Notes: generated by a model not told the origin, from the sequence alone. A stretch of 64,000 bases of DNA from Pantoea rwandensis (GCF_002095475.1 NZ_MLFR01000020.1:41759-105758), one strand, 5' to 3'. Positions 1 through 12,198 are shown, counted from the stretch's first letter. Program-made: numbers and translations.

Positions 1-695
1 TAGCCGACGGCGTCGAGCCTGACGTAATCAGCCCCCTTATTCAGATAATCCAGCAAGACATCCACCATGCGTATCAGCACTTCCGGGTTGGCGAAATTGA
101 GGTCAATTTGGTCGGCGCTAAACGTGGTCCAGATAAAACGTGTCTCACCGTTTGCCAGGGTGAAAGGGGTCAGCAGTGGCGAGGTGCGCGGGCGCGTTAC
201 AGCGCTCAGATCAGTGGCGGGTGGCATGCTGATAAAAAAGTCATCCCAGCCCGGATCCTGCGCCAGAAAGTGTTGAAACCACTGGCTGTGGGCAGACATG
301 TGATTACAGACAAAATCGAACATCAGCCGGGTTTCACTGTGCAGTGCAGCAATGTGCTGCCAGTTGCCGCAGACAGGGTTGACCTGGTGATAATCAATGA
401 CTGAGAAGCCATCGTCTGAAGAGTAAGGAAAGAAGGGGAGCAGATGCACCAAGTTAAACGTGGATTGTAGGTGCTGCTGATAAAAGTGCGAGAAGCTGGC
501 TAAGGTGGGTTGATCCGGCTCGCGAAACTGGTCGGCATAGCTGATAAGCACCACATCTTTTTCATCCCAGCGTGCTTTGCGTGGAAGTTTGGCGGTATCT
601 CGCGCTGCGCGAATATGGGAAAGCAGGCGCTCACGTGCTGCGACGGGAAAGAGGCCTTCGTAAATTTCATCGAGTAATGCGTTGATAATGTCCAT
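1..695 (-). CDS. GH13 sugar phosphorylase (sucrose/glucosylglycerate phosphorylase type), 5' part only
   Basis: The reverse strand is open from the ATG at 695 to the window edge, giving the first 231 residues. The protein has the GH13 alpha-amylase barrel layout: an early FFPYSSDDGFSV stretch, region I with DFVCNH, and at the edge the VRLDAVG segment that carries the catalytic aspartate of this clan. The PYSSDDGFSV style is typical of the sucrose phosphorylase subfamily (GH13_18), whose members split sucrose, sucrose-phosphate or glucosylglycerate with phosphate; the substrate here cannot be told. It should be cytoplasmic, as no signal peptide is seen. The Shine-Dalgarno sequence is weak. The C-terminal half lies outside the window. 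In E. coli the feo iron genes occupy this side of tex. Confidence 0.8.
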   Translation of the reverse strand, partial: MDIINALLDEIYEGLFPVAARERLLSHIRAARDTAKLPRKARWDEKDVVLISYADQFREPDQPTLASFSHFYQQHLQSTFNLVHLLPFFPYSSDDGFSVIDYHQVNPVCGNWQHIAALHSETRLMFDFVCNHMSAHSQWFQHFLAQDPGWDDFFISMPPATDLSAVTRPRTSPLLTPFTLANGETRFIWTTFSADQIDLNFANPEVLIRMVDVLLDYLNKGADYVRLDAVG

Positions 696-786
696 TTGAT
701 CGCTGGGCCACGCGGAAGGTCATTTTTTTCACACGGATTTTTTCAGCGTAGACGGGTGAGGGGATTTATCCAATATTTAGATTATA

Positions 787-814
787 TGCGCGGAGGCGGG
801 CTGGCCTCCGCGCA
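787..814 (-). terminator. Hairpin downstream of tex
   Basis: A perfect 11-bp inverted repeat (TGCGCGGAGGC and its complement) with a 6-nt loop lies 18 bases after the tex stop. Only a short AT tract follows it on the minus strand, so it may stabilise the tex 3' end as well as stop transcription. Confidence 0.6.
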
Positions 815-831
815 TCATTCAGGACTTACAC

Positions 832-3168
832 TTAGCGTTTCTTACCGAACGCCGCTGCAAGTGCGTCGCCCATGGCGCTATTACCTGCTGGGGCGCTGGC
901 GGGTTTGCCGCGTGCTTTGTTATTGGCTGCCGGACGTGCACTCTCTTTGCCGCTGCTGCGGTTGTTGCCGCCGCGCGCATTGCTTTCACCGGGCTGCTCA
1001 TCGAGGCGCATAGTGAGGGCAATACGTTTGCGTTGCATATCCACTTCCATCACCTTCACTTTGACGATATCGCCCGCTTTCACGACTTGGTGTGGGTCTT
1101 CAACGAATTTATCGGAAAGAGAAGAGATATGGACCAGGCCATCCTGATGTACGCCGATATCTACAAAGGCACCAAAATTGGTGACGTTGGTGACCGCGCC
1201 TTCCAAAATCATACCCGGCAGCAGATCGTTCAGCGTTTCCACGCCTTCGGCAAACTGCGCGGTTTTGAATTCTGGGCGGGGATCTCGACCCGGTTTCTCC
1301 AGCTCTTTGATGATGTCAGTGACGGTAGGCAGACCGAAACGCTCATCGGTGAAGTCGCGCGCGTTGAGGTCACGCAGTCCACCGGCGTTGCCCATCAGCT
1401 CGCTCAGTGCCTGCTCGGTGGCGGCCAGAATGCGTTCGACCAGCGGATAGGCTTCTGGGTGCACGGTTGACGCATCCAGTGGATTATCACCGTGATTGAT
1501 GCGCAGGAAGCCGGCGCACTGCTCGTAAGCTTTTGGCCCCAGTCGGCTGACTTTCAACAACTGCTGACGATTCTGGAAGCGGCCGTTCTCATCACGCCAG
1601 GAGACAATGTTCTGCGCCATCATGCGGGTTAAGCCCGCTACACGCGTCAGTAACGCCACCGATGCAGTATTCAGATCCACACCCACGGCGTTTACACAGT
1701 CTTCAACCACCGCATCCAGCTTCTTCGCCAGCTGGCTTTGGCTAACATCATGCTGATACTGGCCAACCCCAATGGATTTCGGATCAATTTTCACCAGCTC
1801 TGCCAGCGGATCCTGCAAGCGACGTGCAATAGAGACCGCGCCGCGAATGGAAACATCCAGATCAGGGAACTCCAGTGCTGCCAGTTCCGATGCAGAGTAA
1901 ACCGATGCGCCGGCCTCACTGACAATCACTTTCTGCGCGTTGATTTGCGGGAACTGCTTCTGCACGTCAAGGAAGAAACGCTCGGTTTCACGTGAAGCGG
2001 TGCCGTTACCGATCGCGACCAACTCAACCTGATGTTTGATGCACAGAGCCGCTACAGCCGATGCGGCTTTTGCCGCCTGACCGGTGTGAGGGTAGATGGT
2101 GTCATACGCAACCAGTTTCCCCGTGGCATCCACCACCGCGACTTTCACGCCGGTACGCAGCCCGGGATCGAGGCCCATGGTGGCACGCATGCCCGCCGGT
2201 GCTGCCATCAGCAGATCGTTGAGGTTGCGGGCAAAGACATTGATAGCTTCATCTTCAGCGCGTTCACGAATGGTGCCCATCAACTCGGTTTCAAGGTGCA
2301 ACAACACCTTGATACGCCAGGTCCAACTGACAACGGCTTTGCGCCAGCTATCGGCTGGAGCATTATTCAGACGCAATTGAAGATGTTCAGCGATCAGTGT
2401 TTCACCGTGGCTTTCGCGCGGCGCTTCTTCGAATTGTGGATCGGCGTTCAGAGAGAGTTGCAGCACGCCTTCATTGCGACCACGGAACATCGCCAAAGCG
2501 CGGTGGGAAGGAACGGTGCTGAGTGCTTCGTGGTGGTCGAAGTAGTCGCGGAATTTAGCGCCTTCTTCCTCTTTACCTTCCACCACGCGAGCCACCAGGT
2601 GCGCATTCTTCCAGAGATAATCACGTACTTTTGCCAGCAGCGTGGCGTCTTCGGCAAAGCGTTCCATTAGGATATAGCGCGCGCCGTCCAGCGCTGCGCG
2701 CACATCGGCCACGCCTTTATCCGCATCAACATAGCCTGCGGCCAATGACTCTGGCTCTTGTGAAGGATCGCTCCACAGCGTCTCAGCCAGCGGCTCCAGG
2801 CCTGCTTCGATGGCGATTTGCCCACGCGTGCGACGTTTCTGCTTATACGGCAGATAAAGGTCTTCCAGCTCGGTTTTATTCAGCGTGCCATTGATGGCCG
2901 TGGCGAGTTCAGGAGTGAGTTTACCCTGCTCGTCGATGGATTTCAGAATCGACTGGCGGCGATCTTCCAGCTCACGCAGGTAGCCAAGACGGCTTTCCAA
3001 CTGACGTAACTGGGTATCATCCAGCCCACCGGTCACTTCCTTACGATAACGTGCGATAAATGGCACGGTGTTCCCTTCATCTAGCAAGCGAACGGCGGCG
3101 TCAACCTGGTCGGCGCGTGCCTTCAGCTCACTTGCGATAATCTGGCTCAGTGAATCTTTCATCATCAT
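832..3168 (-). CDS. tex: Tex, RNA-binding transcription accessory protein
   Basis: The product is a 778-residue Tex (YhgF) homologue, close to the E. coli length and sequence throughout. Order: N-terminal helical Tex domain; YqgF/RuvC-like fold ([17 protein letters not shown]) in the middle; helix-hairpin-helix region ([20 protein letters not shown]); C-terminal S1 RNA-binding domain ([21 protein letters not shown]). The tail is basic and rich in Gly, Asn and Arg, which fits nucleic-acid binding. Tex is a cytoplasmic protein tied to transcription and RNA handling. The frame continues upstream to a TTG at 3174, but a run of three ATG codons begins at 3168 and is preferred. It is divergent from greB, as in E. 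coli. Confidence 0.95.
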   Translation of the reverse strand: MMMKDSLSQIIASELKARADQVDAAVRLLDEGNTVPFIARYRKEVTGGLDDTQLRQLESRLGYLRELEDRRQSILKSIDEQGKLTPELATAINGTLNKTELEDLYLPYKQKRRTRGQIAIEAGLEPLAETLWSDPSQEPESLAAGYVDADKGVADVRAALDGARYILMERFAEDATLLAKVRDYLWKNAHLVARVVEGKEEEGAKFRDYFDHHEALSTVPSHRALAMFRGRNEGVLQLSLNADPQFEEAPRESHGETLIAEHLQLRLNNAPADSWRKAVVSWTWRIKVLLHLETELMGTIRERAEDEAINVFARNLNDLLMAAPAGMRATMGLDPGLRTGVKVAVVDATGKLVAYDTIYPHTGQAAKAASAVAALCIKHQVELVAIGNGTASRETERFFLDVQKQFPQINAQKVIVSEAGASVYSASELAALEFPDLDVSIRGAVSIARRLQDPLAELVKIDPKSIGVGQYQHDVSQSQLAKKLDAVVEDCVNAVGVDLNTASVALLTRVAGLTRMMAQNIVSWRDENGRFQNRQQLLKVSRLGPKAYEQCAGFLRINHGDNPLDASTVHPEAYPLVERILAATEQALSELMGNAGGLRDLNARDFTDERFGLPTVTDIIKELEKPGRDPRPEFKTAQFAEGVETLNDLLPGMILEGAVTNVTNFGAFVDIGVHQDGLVHISSLSDKFVEDPHQVVKAGDIVKVKVMEVDMQRKRIALTMRLDEQPGESNARGGNNRSSGKESARPAANNKARGKPASAPAGNSAMGDALAAAFGKKR

Positions 3169-3368
3169 TAACAATGCTTACACAGGGTTGGAAAATAGGG
3201 GACAGTTATACGGATTGGGGCGGCAAATTGCCAGTCGGGGACAGGCGAATCCGTCTTTTTCTGAATGCAGCGCGCACATTGTGGGACGCACCTTGCTGAA
3301 GGAAGAGCAGTCGCTTATTGTTGGCGCTTCTTTACCGTACTGAAACGCTGTGAGCACGAGTAGACGCG

Positions 3369-3857
3369 ATGAAAACCCAACTGATTACCCGTGAGGGCTA
3401 CAACAAATTACGTGCAGAGCACGACCATTTGTGGAACGAAAAGCGTCCGGAAATCACCAAAATTGTTTCCTGGGCCGCGAGCCTGGGTGACCGCTCAGAA
3501 AACGCTGATTACACCTACAACAAGCGTCTGCTGCGCCAGATTGACCGGCGCGTACGCTATCTCCGTAAGTGTCTTGCCGATCTCAAAATTATTGATTATG
3601 CACCGCAACAGGAAGGCAAAGTGTTCTTTGGTGCTTGGGTTGAAGTGGAGAATGAGCAGGGCGATGCTAAACGCTTTCGCATCGTCGGGCCGGATGAAAT
3701 CTACGGCGAGGCGGTAAAAGAGTACATTTCGATCGATTCACCGATGGCGCGTGCATTGATTAAAAAAGAAGTGGATGACGAGGTTGTCGTCAATACGCCG
3801 GAAGGGCAGAAAACCTGGTTTGTAAATCGCATCGAGTATGTGAAAGAAGCAGAATAA
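3369..3857 (+). CDS. greB: Transcription elongation factor GreB
   Basis: The 162-residue protein matches GreB: an N-terminal coiled-coil finger with the tip acidic pair in SLGDRSENADYTYN, then an FKBP-like C-terminal domain that docks on RNA polymerase. GreB enters the secondary channel and stimulates cleavage of backtracked RNA, rescuing arrested polymerase. It is a few residues longer than the E. coli protein. The ATG at 3369 begins the conserved MKTQLITREGY. It is a single gene divergent from tex, with a structured 3' region after the stop. Confidence 0.95.
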   Translation: MKTQLITREGYNKLRAEHDHLWNEKRPEITKIVSWAASLGDRSENADYTYNKRLLRQIDRRVRYLRKCLADLKIIDYAPQQEGKVFFGAWVEVENEQGDAKRFRIVGPDEIYGEAVKEYISIDSPMARALIKKEVDDEVVVNTPEGQKTWFVNRIEYVKEAE

Positions 3858-3865
3858 AAAAGAGG

Positions 3866-3915
3866 CGGAGAATAATGGCTTGGGTAAAAAAGCCTTGGGT
3901 GCGACTTATTCTCCG
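3866..3915 (+). repeat. Nested inverted repeat after greB
   Basis: Outer 10-base arms CGGAGAATAA (3866-3875) and TTATTCTCCG (3906-3915) enclose an inner GGCTT/AAGCC hairpin (3877-3881 with 3890-3894). It lies between the convergent greB and yjbE-like genes and may end greB transcription or shape the 3' end of its mRNA. No strong U tract follows the outer arm. Confidence 0.5.
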
Positions 3916-3981
3916 GTGGCGAAATGGGCTGGCAGTAAAAGGGGTAAGCGCCGCAGCCTTGCCGCGCCTGAATCGTACAGT

Positions 3982-4224
3982 TTATTTACCGGGCGTCGTT
4001 GCTGTGGTTGTAGAGGTACTGCTGGTGCCTTTGTCTCCGCCACCCATGGTCGCTAATGCGATTCCGAGCAGTGCGCCTACTGCACCGACACCAATAGCAT
4101 CTGAGTTGCCTTTAGCGGTCGTTGAGGCTTGTGCCCCTGCTGCTTCGCCCGCGCTGGTGGCCGCTTGCGCTTGAGAAAAGCTGACCAGAGCCAGCGCACT
4201 CAGCAAGACCATCGTTTTTTTCAT
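3982..4224 (-). CDS. yjbE: YjbE-like small secreted Ser/Thr/Gly-rich protein
   Basis: The 80-residue protein has a clear Sec signal peptide (MKKTMVLLSALALVSFSQAQA) followed by a low-complexity mature part with GEAAGAQAS, ALATMGGGDKG and a Ser/Thr-rich tail. Length and pattern match E. coli YjbE, the first product of the yjbEFGH exopolysaccharide operon; its biochemical role is not known. The ATG at 4224 has a good GGAGAGAG Shine-Dalgarno; the longer in-frame start at 4287 would bury the signal peptide. No yjbFGH genes follow: the next gene, greB, is convergent. The name rests on the signal peptide and composition, so orthology is uncertain. Confidence 0.65.
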   Translation of the reverse strand: MKKTMVLLSALALVSFSQAQAATSAGEAAGAQASTTAKGNSDAIGVGAVGALLGIALATMGGGDKGTSSTSTTTATTPGK

Positions 4225-4735
4225 CTCTCTCTCCAAATACACGTCAGTACAGCAAGATTTGGTGCAGTTTCTGAGATTCAGTCCCAAGAGAAAAGAGATG
4301 TTTACTTGCTGATAAATAGAACTTTATTTTAGGTTGGTCTTGTTGGGCGCGGGCAGGGGAATGTTCCGAGAGCAGTCAGGAACGGAAAGCAAAAACAGCC
4401 AGATATTGTGCTGTAACGCATGCGTCATTTAGCGATAGTTTGCTGCGGACTTAAGTCAAATGGCCCAGCATCACAGACTATTTGATGGCCCAATGCAATG
4501 TGATCCAGACCCAAACAGAAAATCGCTGAAATTTTCGGATTAGCGCTAAGCGGCTGGAAAGCACAGACAAAAAGCGCGAGACAGAGCGCATTTCAAGTCT
4601 AAAATTAAATATAAGCTGCTGTTTAATATGCTTTGTAACAATTTCGGCTAGAATATAAACCATTAATGACTGTCACATGTGGGCATCTTTTTTACACAAT
4701 ATTGGCTCAGGCAATGGCGCCTTTGGGAGTTGAAC
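4225..4735. other. 511-bp divergent intergenic region, yjbE-like/ompR
   Basis: The region is AT-rich near 4590-4680 and must hold the promoters of the yjbE-like gene (minus) and ompR-envZ (plus). A TAGAAT hexamer at 4650 is a possible ompR -10, but I see no well-spaced -35, no convincing CRP or IHF site and no RcsAB box. No small gene with a plausible ribosome site was found. Confidence 0.5.
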
Positions 4736-6819
<2,084 letters not shown>

Positions 6820-6900
6820 CAGGGTCATTTATTGCGCATCTGCTAGCAGCCTTGCTGTTCAGGTTTGCACGATAAATCGCACTACTGCATAAGTCACTCA

Positions 6901-6922
6901 TAAGCCGCCATTTGGCGGCTTA
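6901..6922 (+). terminator. Terminator hairpin after envZ
   Basis: AAGCCGCC-ATTT-GGCGGCTT is a perfect 8-bp stem with a 4-nt loop, extended by T-A pairs, 82 bases after the envZ stop. The flanking T/A bases are modest, so it could act on either strand. Confidence 0.7.
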
Positions 6923-7042
6923 TTCACATCACAAGTGCGGGCCAGCCTGAATCAGCGCTTTGCCTGCATCGATAACGCGCATGTGGCTGCTCCCATAGCA
7001 TTTTTATGAGGAATGCGGGCGACATTGCCGCCCGTAAGGGAA

Positions 7043-7915
7043 TTAATGCACTTGATCGCTGCTACTGGTGGGTGCGCTACGAATGGCAGCAATATCCACT
7101 GCATCGTACACATAGTGAGAACCGCAGTAGTCACAATGCATATCGATTTTACCGTCCTCTTCGAGGATTTCGTCCACTTCTTCCACTGGCAAGGTGTTCA
7201 GCACTTCGCCACAACGCTCGCGAGAGCACGTGCACTTAAAGCTAACGGGTGTCGGATCAAAAACGGTAGCTTCTTCCTGGTGGTAGAGGCGCCACAGCAC
7301 ATCGGTCGCAGGTAATTCGATCAGTTCTTCACTTTTCACGGTTTCGGTCAGTGTCGCCAGATGATTGAAATCATCTTGGCTTGGTTCTTGTGCAGGCAGT
7401 ACTTGCAGCAGAATGCCGGCGGCACCTTTGTCGCTGGTGCGGATAAACAGGCGCGTAGGCAACTGTTCAGAACGCATAAAGTAATCTTCCAGGCAACCGG
7501 CCAGCGTATCCGCCTCCAGACCGACGACACCCTGGTAGCGCTCCCCTTTTTCTGGCGAGATAGTGATCACCAGATAACCGTTGCCAACCATCTCTTTCAG
7601 ACTGCTACCCGGTGCAATTTCCGCGTCCTCTTTCACGCGCGCTACGCCACGTAACTCCTGCTTGTTATTGCCGTTAATCACCGCCAGCGTCAGCGGCCCA
7701 TCGCCCTGAAGCTGTACAGTGATATCGCCATCAAATTTCAGCGTAGCGGTCAACAGGCTGGTGGCAACCAACAGCTCGCCCAACAGGATTTTAACCGGCT
7801 CAGCATAGTCGTGATCTTTGACAATCTCGCGCCAGGTTTCAGAGACGTTAACCAGCTCGCCGCGTACGGCGACGTTTTCAAACAGATAACGGTGCAGTTG
7901 ATCATGTACAGACAT
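7043..7915 (-). CDS. hslO: Redox-regulated chaperone Hsp33
   Basis: The 290-residue protein matches Hsp33. The N-terminal domain (about 1-180) holds the substrate-binding surface, followed by a linker and the C-terminal zinc redox switch with the CxC pair in [10 protein letters not shown] and the CxxC pair in [10 protein letters not shown]. Oxidation releases zinc, forms disulfides and turns the protein into a holdase that protects unfolded proteins in the cytoplasm. It lies 25 bases after hslR, in the same direction, forming a yrfG-hslR-hslO unit. Its C-terminal tail is slightly longer, with a Ser-rich stretch. Confidence 0.97.
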   Translation of the reverse strand: MSVHDQLHRYLFENVAVRGELVNVSETWREIVKDHDYAEPVKILLGELLVATSLLTATLKFDGDITVQLQGDGPLTLAVINGNNKQELRGVARVKEDAEIAPGSSLKEMVGNGYLVITISPEKGERYQGVVGLEADTLAGCLEDYFMRSEQLPTRLFIRTSDKGAAGILLQVLPAQEPSQDDFNHLATLTETVKSEELIELPATDVLWRLYHQEEATVFDPTPVSFKCTCSRERCGEVLNTLPVEEVDEILEEDGKIDMHCDYCGSHYVYDAVDIAAIRSAPTSSSDQVH

Positions 7916-7940
7916 AGTGTTTCTCTCGTGGGGGCGAAGA

Positions 7941-8342
7941 TTATTTATCGCCCGACAATTTAAATTTCATCAGATCGCGGCGCTCTTTTTTATCCGGACG
8001 GCGATCGGGATGCGGCATCGTAAGGGCATTCATCTTGCGTGCCTGCGCGGTTTTTTCACGCTTCTCAATACTGGCGTCAGTCTCCGCATACATTTCCTGT
8101 GCCTCACTGGCAGGACGACGTTGCTCACCAATGGCAGTGATAATCACTGTACGCTCGTCGTTGCCTTGCCGTAGGGTCAGCTCGGCTTGCAGTTCAACGA
8201 TTTTACTCGGTTTGCTGCGTTGGCCGTTGTAGTGCACTTTTCCGCCTTCAATCATTTCGCGAGCCAGTGCGCGGGTTTTATAAAAACGCGCGGCCCACAG
8301 CCATTTGTCGAGGCGGATGCTTTCACTGATTTTCTCTTTCAT
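7941..8342 (-). CDS. hslR: Heat shock protein 15, ribosome-associated Hsp15
   Basis: The 133-residue protein has exactly the E. coli Hsp15 length. An S4 RNA-binding fold occupies the first half ([18 protein letters not shown]), followed by a basic C-terminal extension rich in Lys and Arg. Hsp15 recognises free 50S subunits that still carry a peptidyl-tRNA and helps recycle them. The ATG at 8342 follows GCAGGAG and begins MKEKISESI; upstream in-frame sequence belongs to the yrfG 3' end. It sits 13 bases after yrfG. Confidence 0.95.
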   Translation of the reverse strand: MKEKISESIRLDKWLWAARFYKTRALAREMIEGGKVHYNGQRSKPSKIVELQAELTLRQGNDERTVIITAIGEQRRPASEAQEMYAETDASIEKREKTAQARKMNALTMPHPDRRPDKKERRDLMKFKLSGDK

Positions 8343-8355
8343 TGCGGCTCCTGCT

Positions 8356-9024
8356 TTAACGCAGCGTCTCACACAACTGGCGATAGTCTCGCACCGCAGC
8401 ATGACGCTGGAAAGATTGATCGGGCCGACCGGAATCCGGATTGCTGACGCCTAAACACCAGCGAATGCCCCAGCGTGCGGCTGCATCGAGGACCGGTTCG
8501 CTGTCATCAATGAACAGCGTGCGTGCGCTATCGAATGCGGTTTGCTGCTGAACCGCCTGCCAGAGACGTGGATCCTCTTTCGGATACCCAAAGGTATGGG
8601 TGGAAAGTAATAAATCAAGGTGGGCAGCCAATCCCGTCTGCTCCAGTTTCACATCGAGATTGTACGGATGTGCATTGGTCAGCAAGATGGTGCGTTTGCC
8701 TGCAGCCCGTAGCGCTTGCAACAGAGGAAGCGTATCTTCACGCATTGCTGCGCGGTGGCGCTTTTCCCACGTCATGACGCGAATATCCAGTGCCAGCTCC
8801 CGCGACCAGTAATCAAGACAATACCAGTTTAGCGTATGCGCTACGGCTTGATATTTTTGCTGTATCAACTGGTGTGCTTCAGCCAGAGTGATATTGCGCG
8901 TGCGACTCAGGGTTTCTGGAACGTGCTCCAGCCAAAAATGGCGATCAAAGGCGAGATCGAGCAAGGTGCCATCCATATCCAGCAGCACAGTATCGATCTC
9001 AGACCAGTTAAGCGTAATCGGCAT
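8356..9024 (-). CDS. yrfG: GMP/IMP nucleotidase YrfG
   Basis: The 222-residue HAD-superfamily hydrolase equals the E. coli length. Motif I is LLDMDGTLLD near residue 16, motif II is ILLTNAH, and the C-terminal motif is FIDDSEPVLDAA. The E. coli enzyme dephosphorylates GMP and IMP, and I infer the same here. It is cytoplasmic. It is the first gene of the yrfG-hslR-hslO unit and starts 52 bases after the igaA stop, the E. coli arrangement. Confidence 0.92.
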   Translation of the reverse strand: MPITLNWSEIDTVLLDMDGTLLDLAFDRHFWLEHVPETLSRTRNITLAEAHQLIQQKYQAVAHTLNWYCLDYWSRELALDIRVMTWEKRHRAAMREDTLPLLQALRAAGKRTILLTNAHPYNLDVKLEQTGLAAHLDLLLSTHTFGYPKEDPRLWQAVQQQTAFDSARTLFIDDSEPVLDAAARWGIRWCLGVSNPDSGRPDQSFQRHAAVRDYRQLCETLR

Positions 9025-9076
9025 AAACCCCCCACCCTAAAAAACAGGGCGACAGGTTAGCACAGAAGGGAAAGGC

Positions 9077-11219
9077 TCAGAACAGGGAGCGCACGCTCTG
9101 CATAGTGCTCAGATTATGGTTGAAGCATTTATCGTAATACTGCTGAATCTCCACCATCCGCAGGCGATTGCGGTGGATTCGGCGTAGTGCCAGCAAGCCA
9201 TTAATGACGCCGCAGAGAATCAGTACCAGCATCAGTAATGCCGTGCCCAGATAGCGCCACTGTGCCATGGCATCCGGTTCATTATGCAACGCAATGTGAC
9301 GTGTACCGTTCGCATCCGTGGTGATGCTGGTGATGATGCCATTCGCAGCGAATGGAGTATGCAGCAGCATGCCGGAGATGCGTTGCAACTCGCGCCACTG
9401 GGAAGGGGCATCAAGATCGAATAGCGACACAGAAGGTTGCGGTTGCGTCACCATTTGGCGGCCTTCATCGCTGATGATCAGAAAACCCCCTGGCGGTGGG
9501 CTGTTTAAGGTTTCCGCTGCACGACGGGTTTCACGTGAGAAGAAGGTCGATGTTGCCGTGTTGACCAAATTCTCCAGCGCCTCCGCACTCACTGGGCGTA
9601 ACAGAACATTCATGCCGTTGAGCTTGCCAGAATCGGCTCTGTGGATCAGCGAATCCCAGTCTTTGGCATTGCCAAGATTCACCAGGGCGTTTTTTCAACC
9701 GCACGCAATCCTGTTGCTGACTACATAAATCCTGCGTTTTCAGTACCAGATCCGAGAAATCATCCAGCAGAATCATGCCTGACTTCTGAATTGCTGAGGC
9801 CAACTGCGGGTTGAGTTTAGGATCGGTATTGGTTTCTGGATGCAGCTGACGTGTGGTGGTATCCAGCAGCGCAGCGGCTTTATCGATAATGTCCGACTGG
9901 GGCTGCGGCAGGGGAGGTGCGTTGTTCCAGTAAATGGCTGAGCAGTCGAACGGCATATAGGTATAACTTCGGTTGCTCTGATAATTGCCGGGTACGGAAC
10001 ACATGCCGGTGCCACTGACTTTCAGGCTGTCACCAATGTGCAGCGGCAGTGCGCTGAGCTTATCAACACTGCTGACTTCAATGCTTTCCGTGCCTTTTAC
10101 CCACGCAAGACTGAGCTTGATCGGCATCCCGAGTGGGATCCAGGTAAACAGCATCACCAACACCAACAGCGAGCCACACGCCAACACCAGATTTCTGCGC
10201 CAGCGTTGTACTGGGAAGTTACGTACCTCGTCATGCAAGGAGAGGAATCTGCCTTGACGCACCACTTGCCGATTAAGGTAAATATCGACATCGGTCACCT
10301 GGCCTAAATCATGTGCCACATAGGGCTGCCAATGCGCTGGGTAGACTAAATCAATGATGCCGAGTGAGATATTGCTCTGTTCCTGGTTGGATTCACCAAA
10401 CAGGCCCCAGCGTTTAGGTGCACCGCGCAGGCAGTGCACATCACGTAATCCTTTGTCGCCGGGAAAACGGTAAAGGAACCACAGGCTGGTGGCGATCACT
10501 AAACAGGCGGGCAGAGCTATCCACACCATCAAGCTACCGGGCAACACCAGGCTTAAGAAAAAGAGCAGGAAGGCAAAGCAGATGGCGACGGCTTCGCGCG
10601 TGCCGTCTGTTCGTGAGAGTCGATACTCTTCAGGCGTCTCTTTGCGCACCTGCAATAGCTCGACATTTTCACTTTCTTCTTTGCGGATGGAGGCGTTGGT
10701 TGACATCGACCGCACCAGTGGCGGCAGAGCTGGCTGCTCAATGGCATAGTTGACCAGCGAGTGGCCGTTGAGTGAGATCACCAGCGGTAATGTCTGGGTA
10801 CGAATCAGCTCAACATAATTCTCTTCAGCGATGTATTGTTCCCACAACGGGGGAAGGTGGACTTCCACTTCATCGAGGTAATAGCGCCATTGGTGGGCAT
10901 CATCGGTAGAGAGACCATAACGCGTGATGGATCGCGTGACGGGATAAACATTGCTGCTTTGCGCAGTCAGTGTCAGCGCTTCAGGCTCACGTGACTTCTT
11001 TGTAGAACGTGTATCACTGTGCTGTCGCTGTTTGACCAGTGACGCAATGTATTTTTCAACGGCGCGGCGTTCTTCATCGGTGAGTTTTCGACAGGGTGGA
11101 CTAATGAACGGCAGTGGTTTCGCCAACGGCGGACGATGCCGCATAGCGTACCAATAACCTATTCCTGCTACTAATGAGCAGGTTAGCATGACAGCCAGAA
11201 TGATGATAAAAGTGCTCAT
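9077..11219 (-). pseudogene. igaA: IgaA, Rcs phosphorelay repressor, frame interrupted at an A6 run
   Basis: The reading frame from the ATG at 11219 encodes inner-membrane IgaA (membrane helices at the N terminus, about 205-250 and 350-375, then a periplasmic domain) but changes frame at a run of six T (9690-9695, A6 on the coding strand). Before the run the protein reads LCSQQQDCVRLKK; afterwards the correct IgaA sequence, ALVNLGNAKDWDSL, continues in another frame to 9077 and includes the last membrane helix. Removing one A gives 713 residues, next to the 711 of E. coli. IgaA restrains the Rcs envelope-stress system and is normally essential while Rcs is active. I therefore suspect a homopolymer error, though a real mutation is possible. 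It is divergent from nudE. Confidence 0.9.
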
Positions 11220-11616
11220 GCTTTGCTCAGTCCAGCCAAAAAACTGCCTTCACGTTTACGATGTACTCCCGGTAAAACCATCAATACAAGTCAATTTTGG
11301 CGAGCAGAAGTCATTCTGACAAGAAAAAACTCAGATAAAATAACGCGCAAAATCATTGAATTATAATTTATTAGATTATTCCTTCATGGGAGGTTAACCC
11401 GATGGTACTCAATTAAATATCGGTATTTTCTGAATTTACCCAACCACCGTTGACTTATTGTGAAATTTTAAGTGTAGAGATAACAAGAAGTTGTTAGCAG
11501 CCGTAAGCAAATATGTGTCACCATGCTTTCCTTCTGCTGCGTGTCGCACATTGCCTCATGCTTCGGTATGCTGGCGTCATCGCGTTTCACAAGGCTGTGC
11601 AAAGTTTGAGGCTGAT
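11220..11616. other. 397-bp divergent intergenic region, igaA/nudE
   Basis: AT-rich between about 11320 and 11480, this stretch must contain the igaA and nudE promoters. The nudE frame is open from 11491 but upstream of 11617 it has no Nudix similarity. I see no recognisable operator or RNA gene. Confidence 0.4.
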
Positions 11617-12183
11617 ATGAAGAATCCACTGATAAAACCTGACATCCTCAACGTGGAAGCGGTAGCCCGCTCCCGTCTGTTCACCATTGAAGCGGTTGAT
11701 CTCGCTTTCAGTAACGGTGCACGCCGCGTTTATGAACGGATGAAGCCTTCCGACCGTGAAGCCGTCATGATTGTGCCAATTATCGGTGACGATGTAATCC
11801 TGATTCAGGAATATGCTGTTGGCTTAGAAAGCTACGAACTCGGTTTCCCTAAAGGATTGATCGACCCTGGTGAAAGTGCCTTTGAGGCAGCAGACCGAGA
11901 GCTGAAAGAGGAAGCGGGTTTTGGCGCAAGGCATCTGGAGGCGTTAGGCAAACTCACTATGGCCCCGTCTTACTTTTCCAGCAAAATGAATATTGTGGTG
12001 GCAGAAGGCTTGTACGAGGAGAGGCTTGAGGGGGATGAGCCTGAGCCGCTGATTGTGCATCGTTGGCCGCTGAACAATCTATTGGCGTTGCTGGATGAGC
12101 CGGATTTCCGCGAAGCACGTAATGTTAGTGCGTTGTTTTTGGTGCGCGAATGGCTAGTGAAGCAAGGGCGTTTAAGCTACTGA
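11617..12183 (+). CDS. nudE: ADP compounds hydrolase NudE (Nudix)
   Basis: The 188-residue Nudix hydrolase carries a textbook Nudix box: GLIDPGE, then SAFEAAD, then RELKEEAGF, fitting G-x5-E-x7-REUxEExGU. NudE hydrolyses ADP-ribose, NADH and diadenosine polyphosphates to release AMP. The ATG at 11617 begins MKNPLIKPDIL, which aligns with the E. coli start; the open frame upstream adds 42 unconserved residues. It is a single gene convergent with mrcA, sharing the terminator between them. Confidence 0.95.
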   Translation: MKNPLIKPDILNVEAVARSRLFTIEAVDLAFSNGARRVYERMKPSDREAVMIVPIIGDDVILIQEYAVGLESYELGFPKGLIDPGESAFEAADRELKEEAGFGARHLEALGKLTMAPSYFSSKMNIVVAEGLYEERLEGDEPEPLIVHRWPLNNLLALLDEPDFREARNVSALFLVREWLVKQGRLSY

Positions 12184-12198
12184 TTTTTACAAGACAAT

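Noticed and set aside
1033..2670. Long open frames antisense to tex
   Set aside because: They have no recognisable domain or ribosome site and arise from the codon bias of tex on the opposite strand.
4660..4690. Possible CRP site before ompR (TGTCACATGTG)
   Set aside because: Only a half-site matches; the spacer and second half do not.
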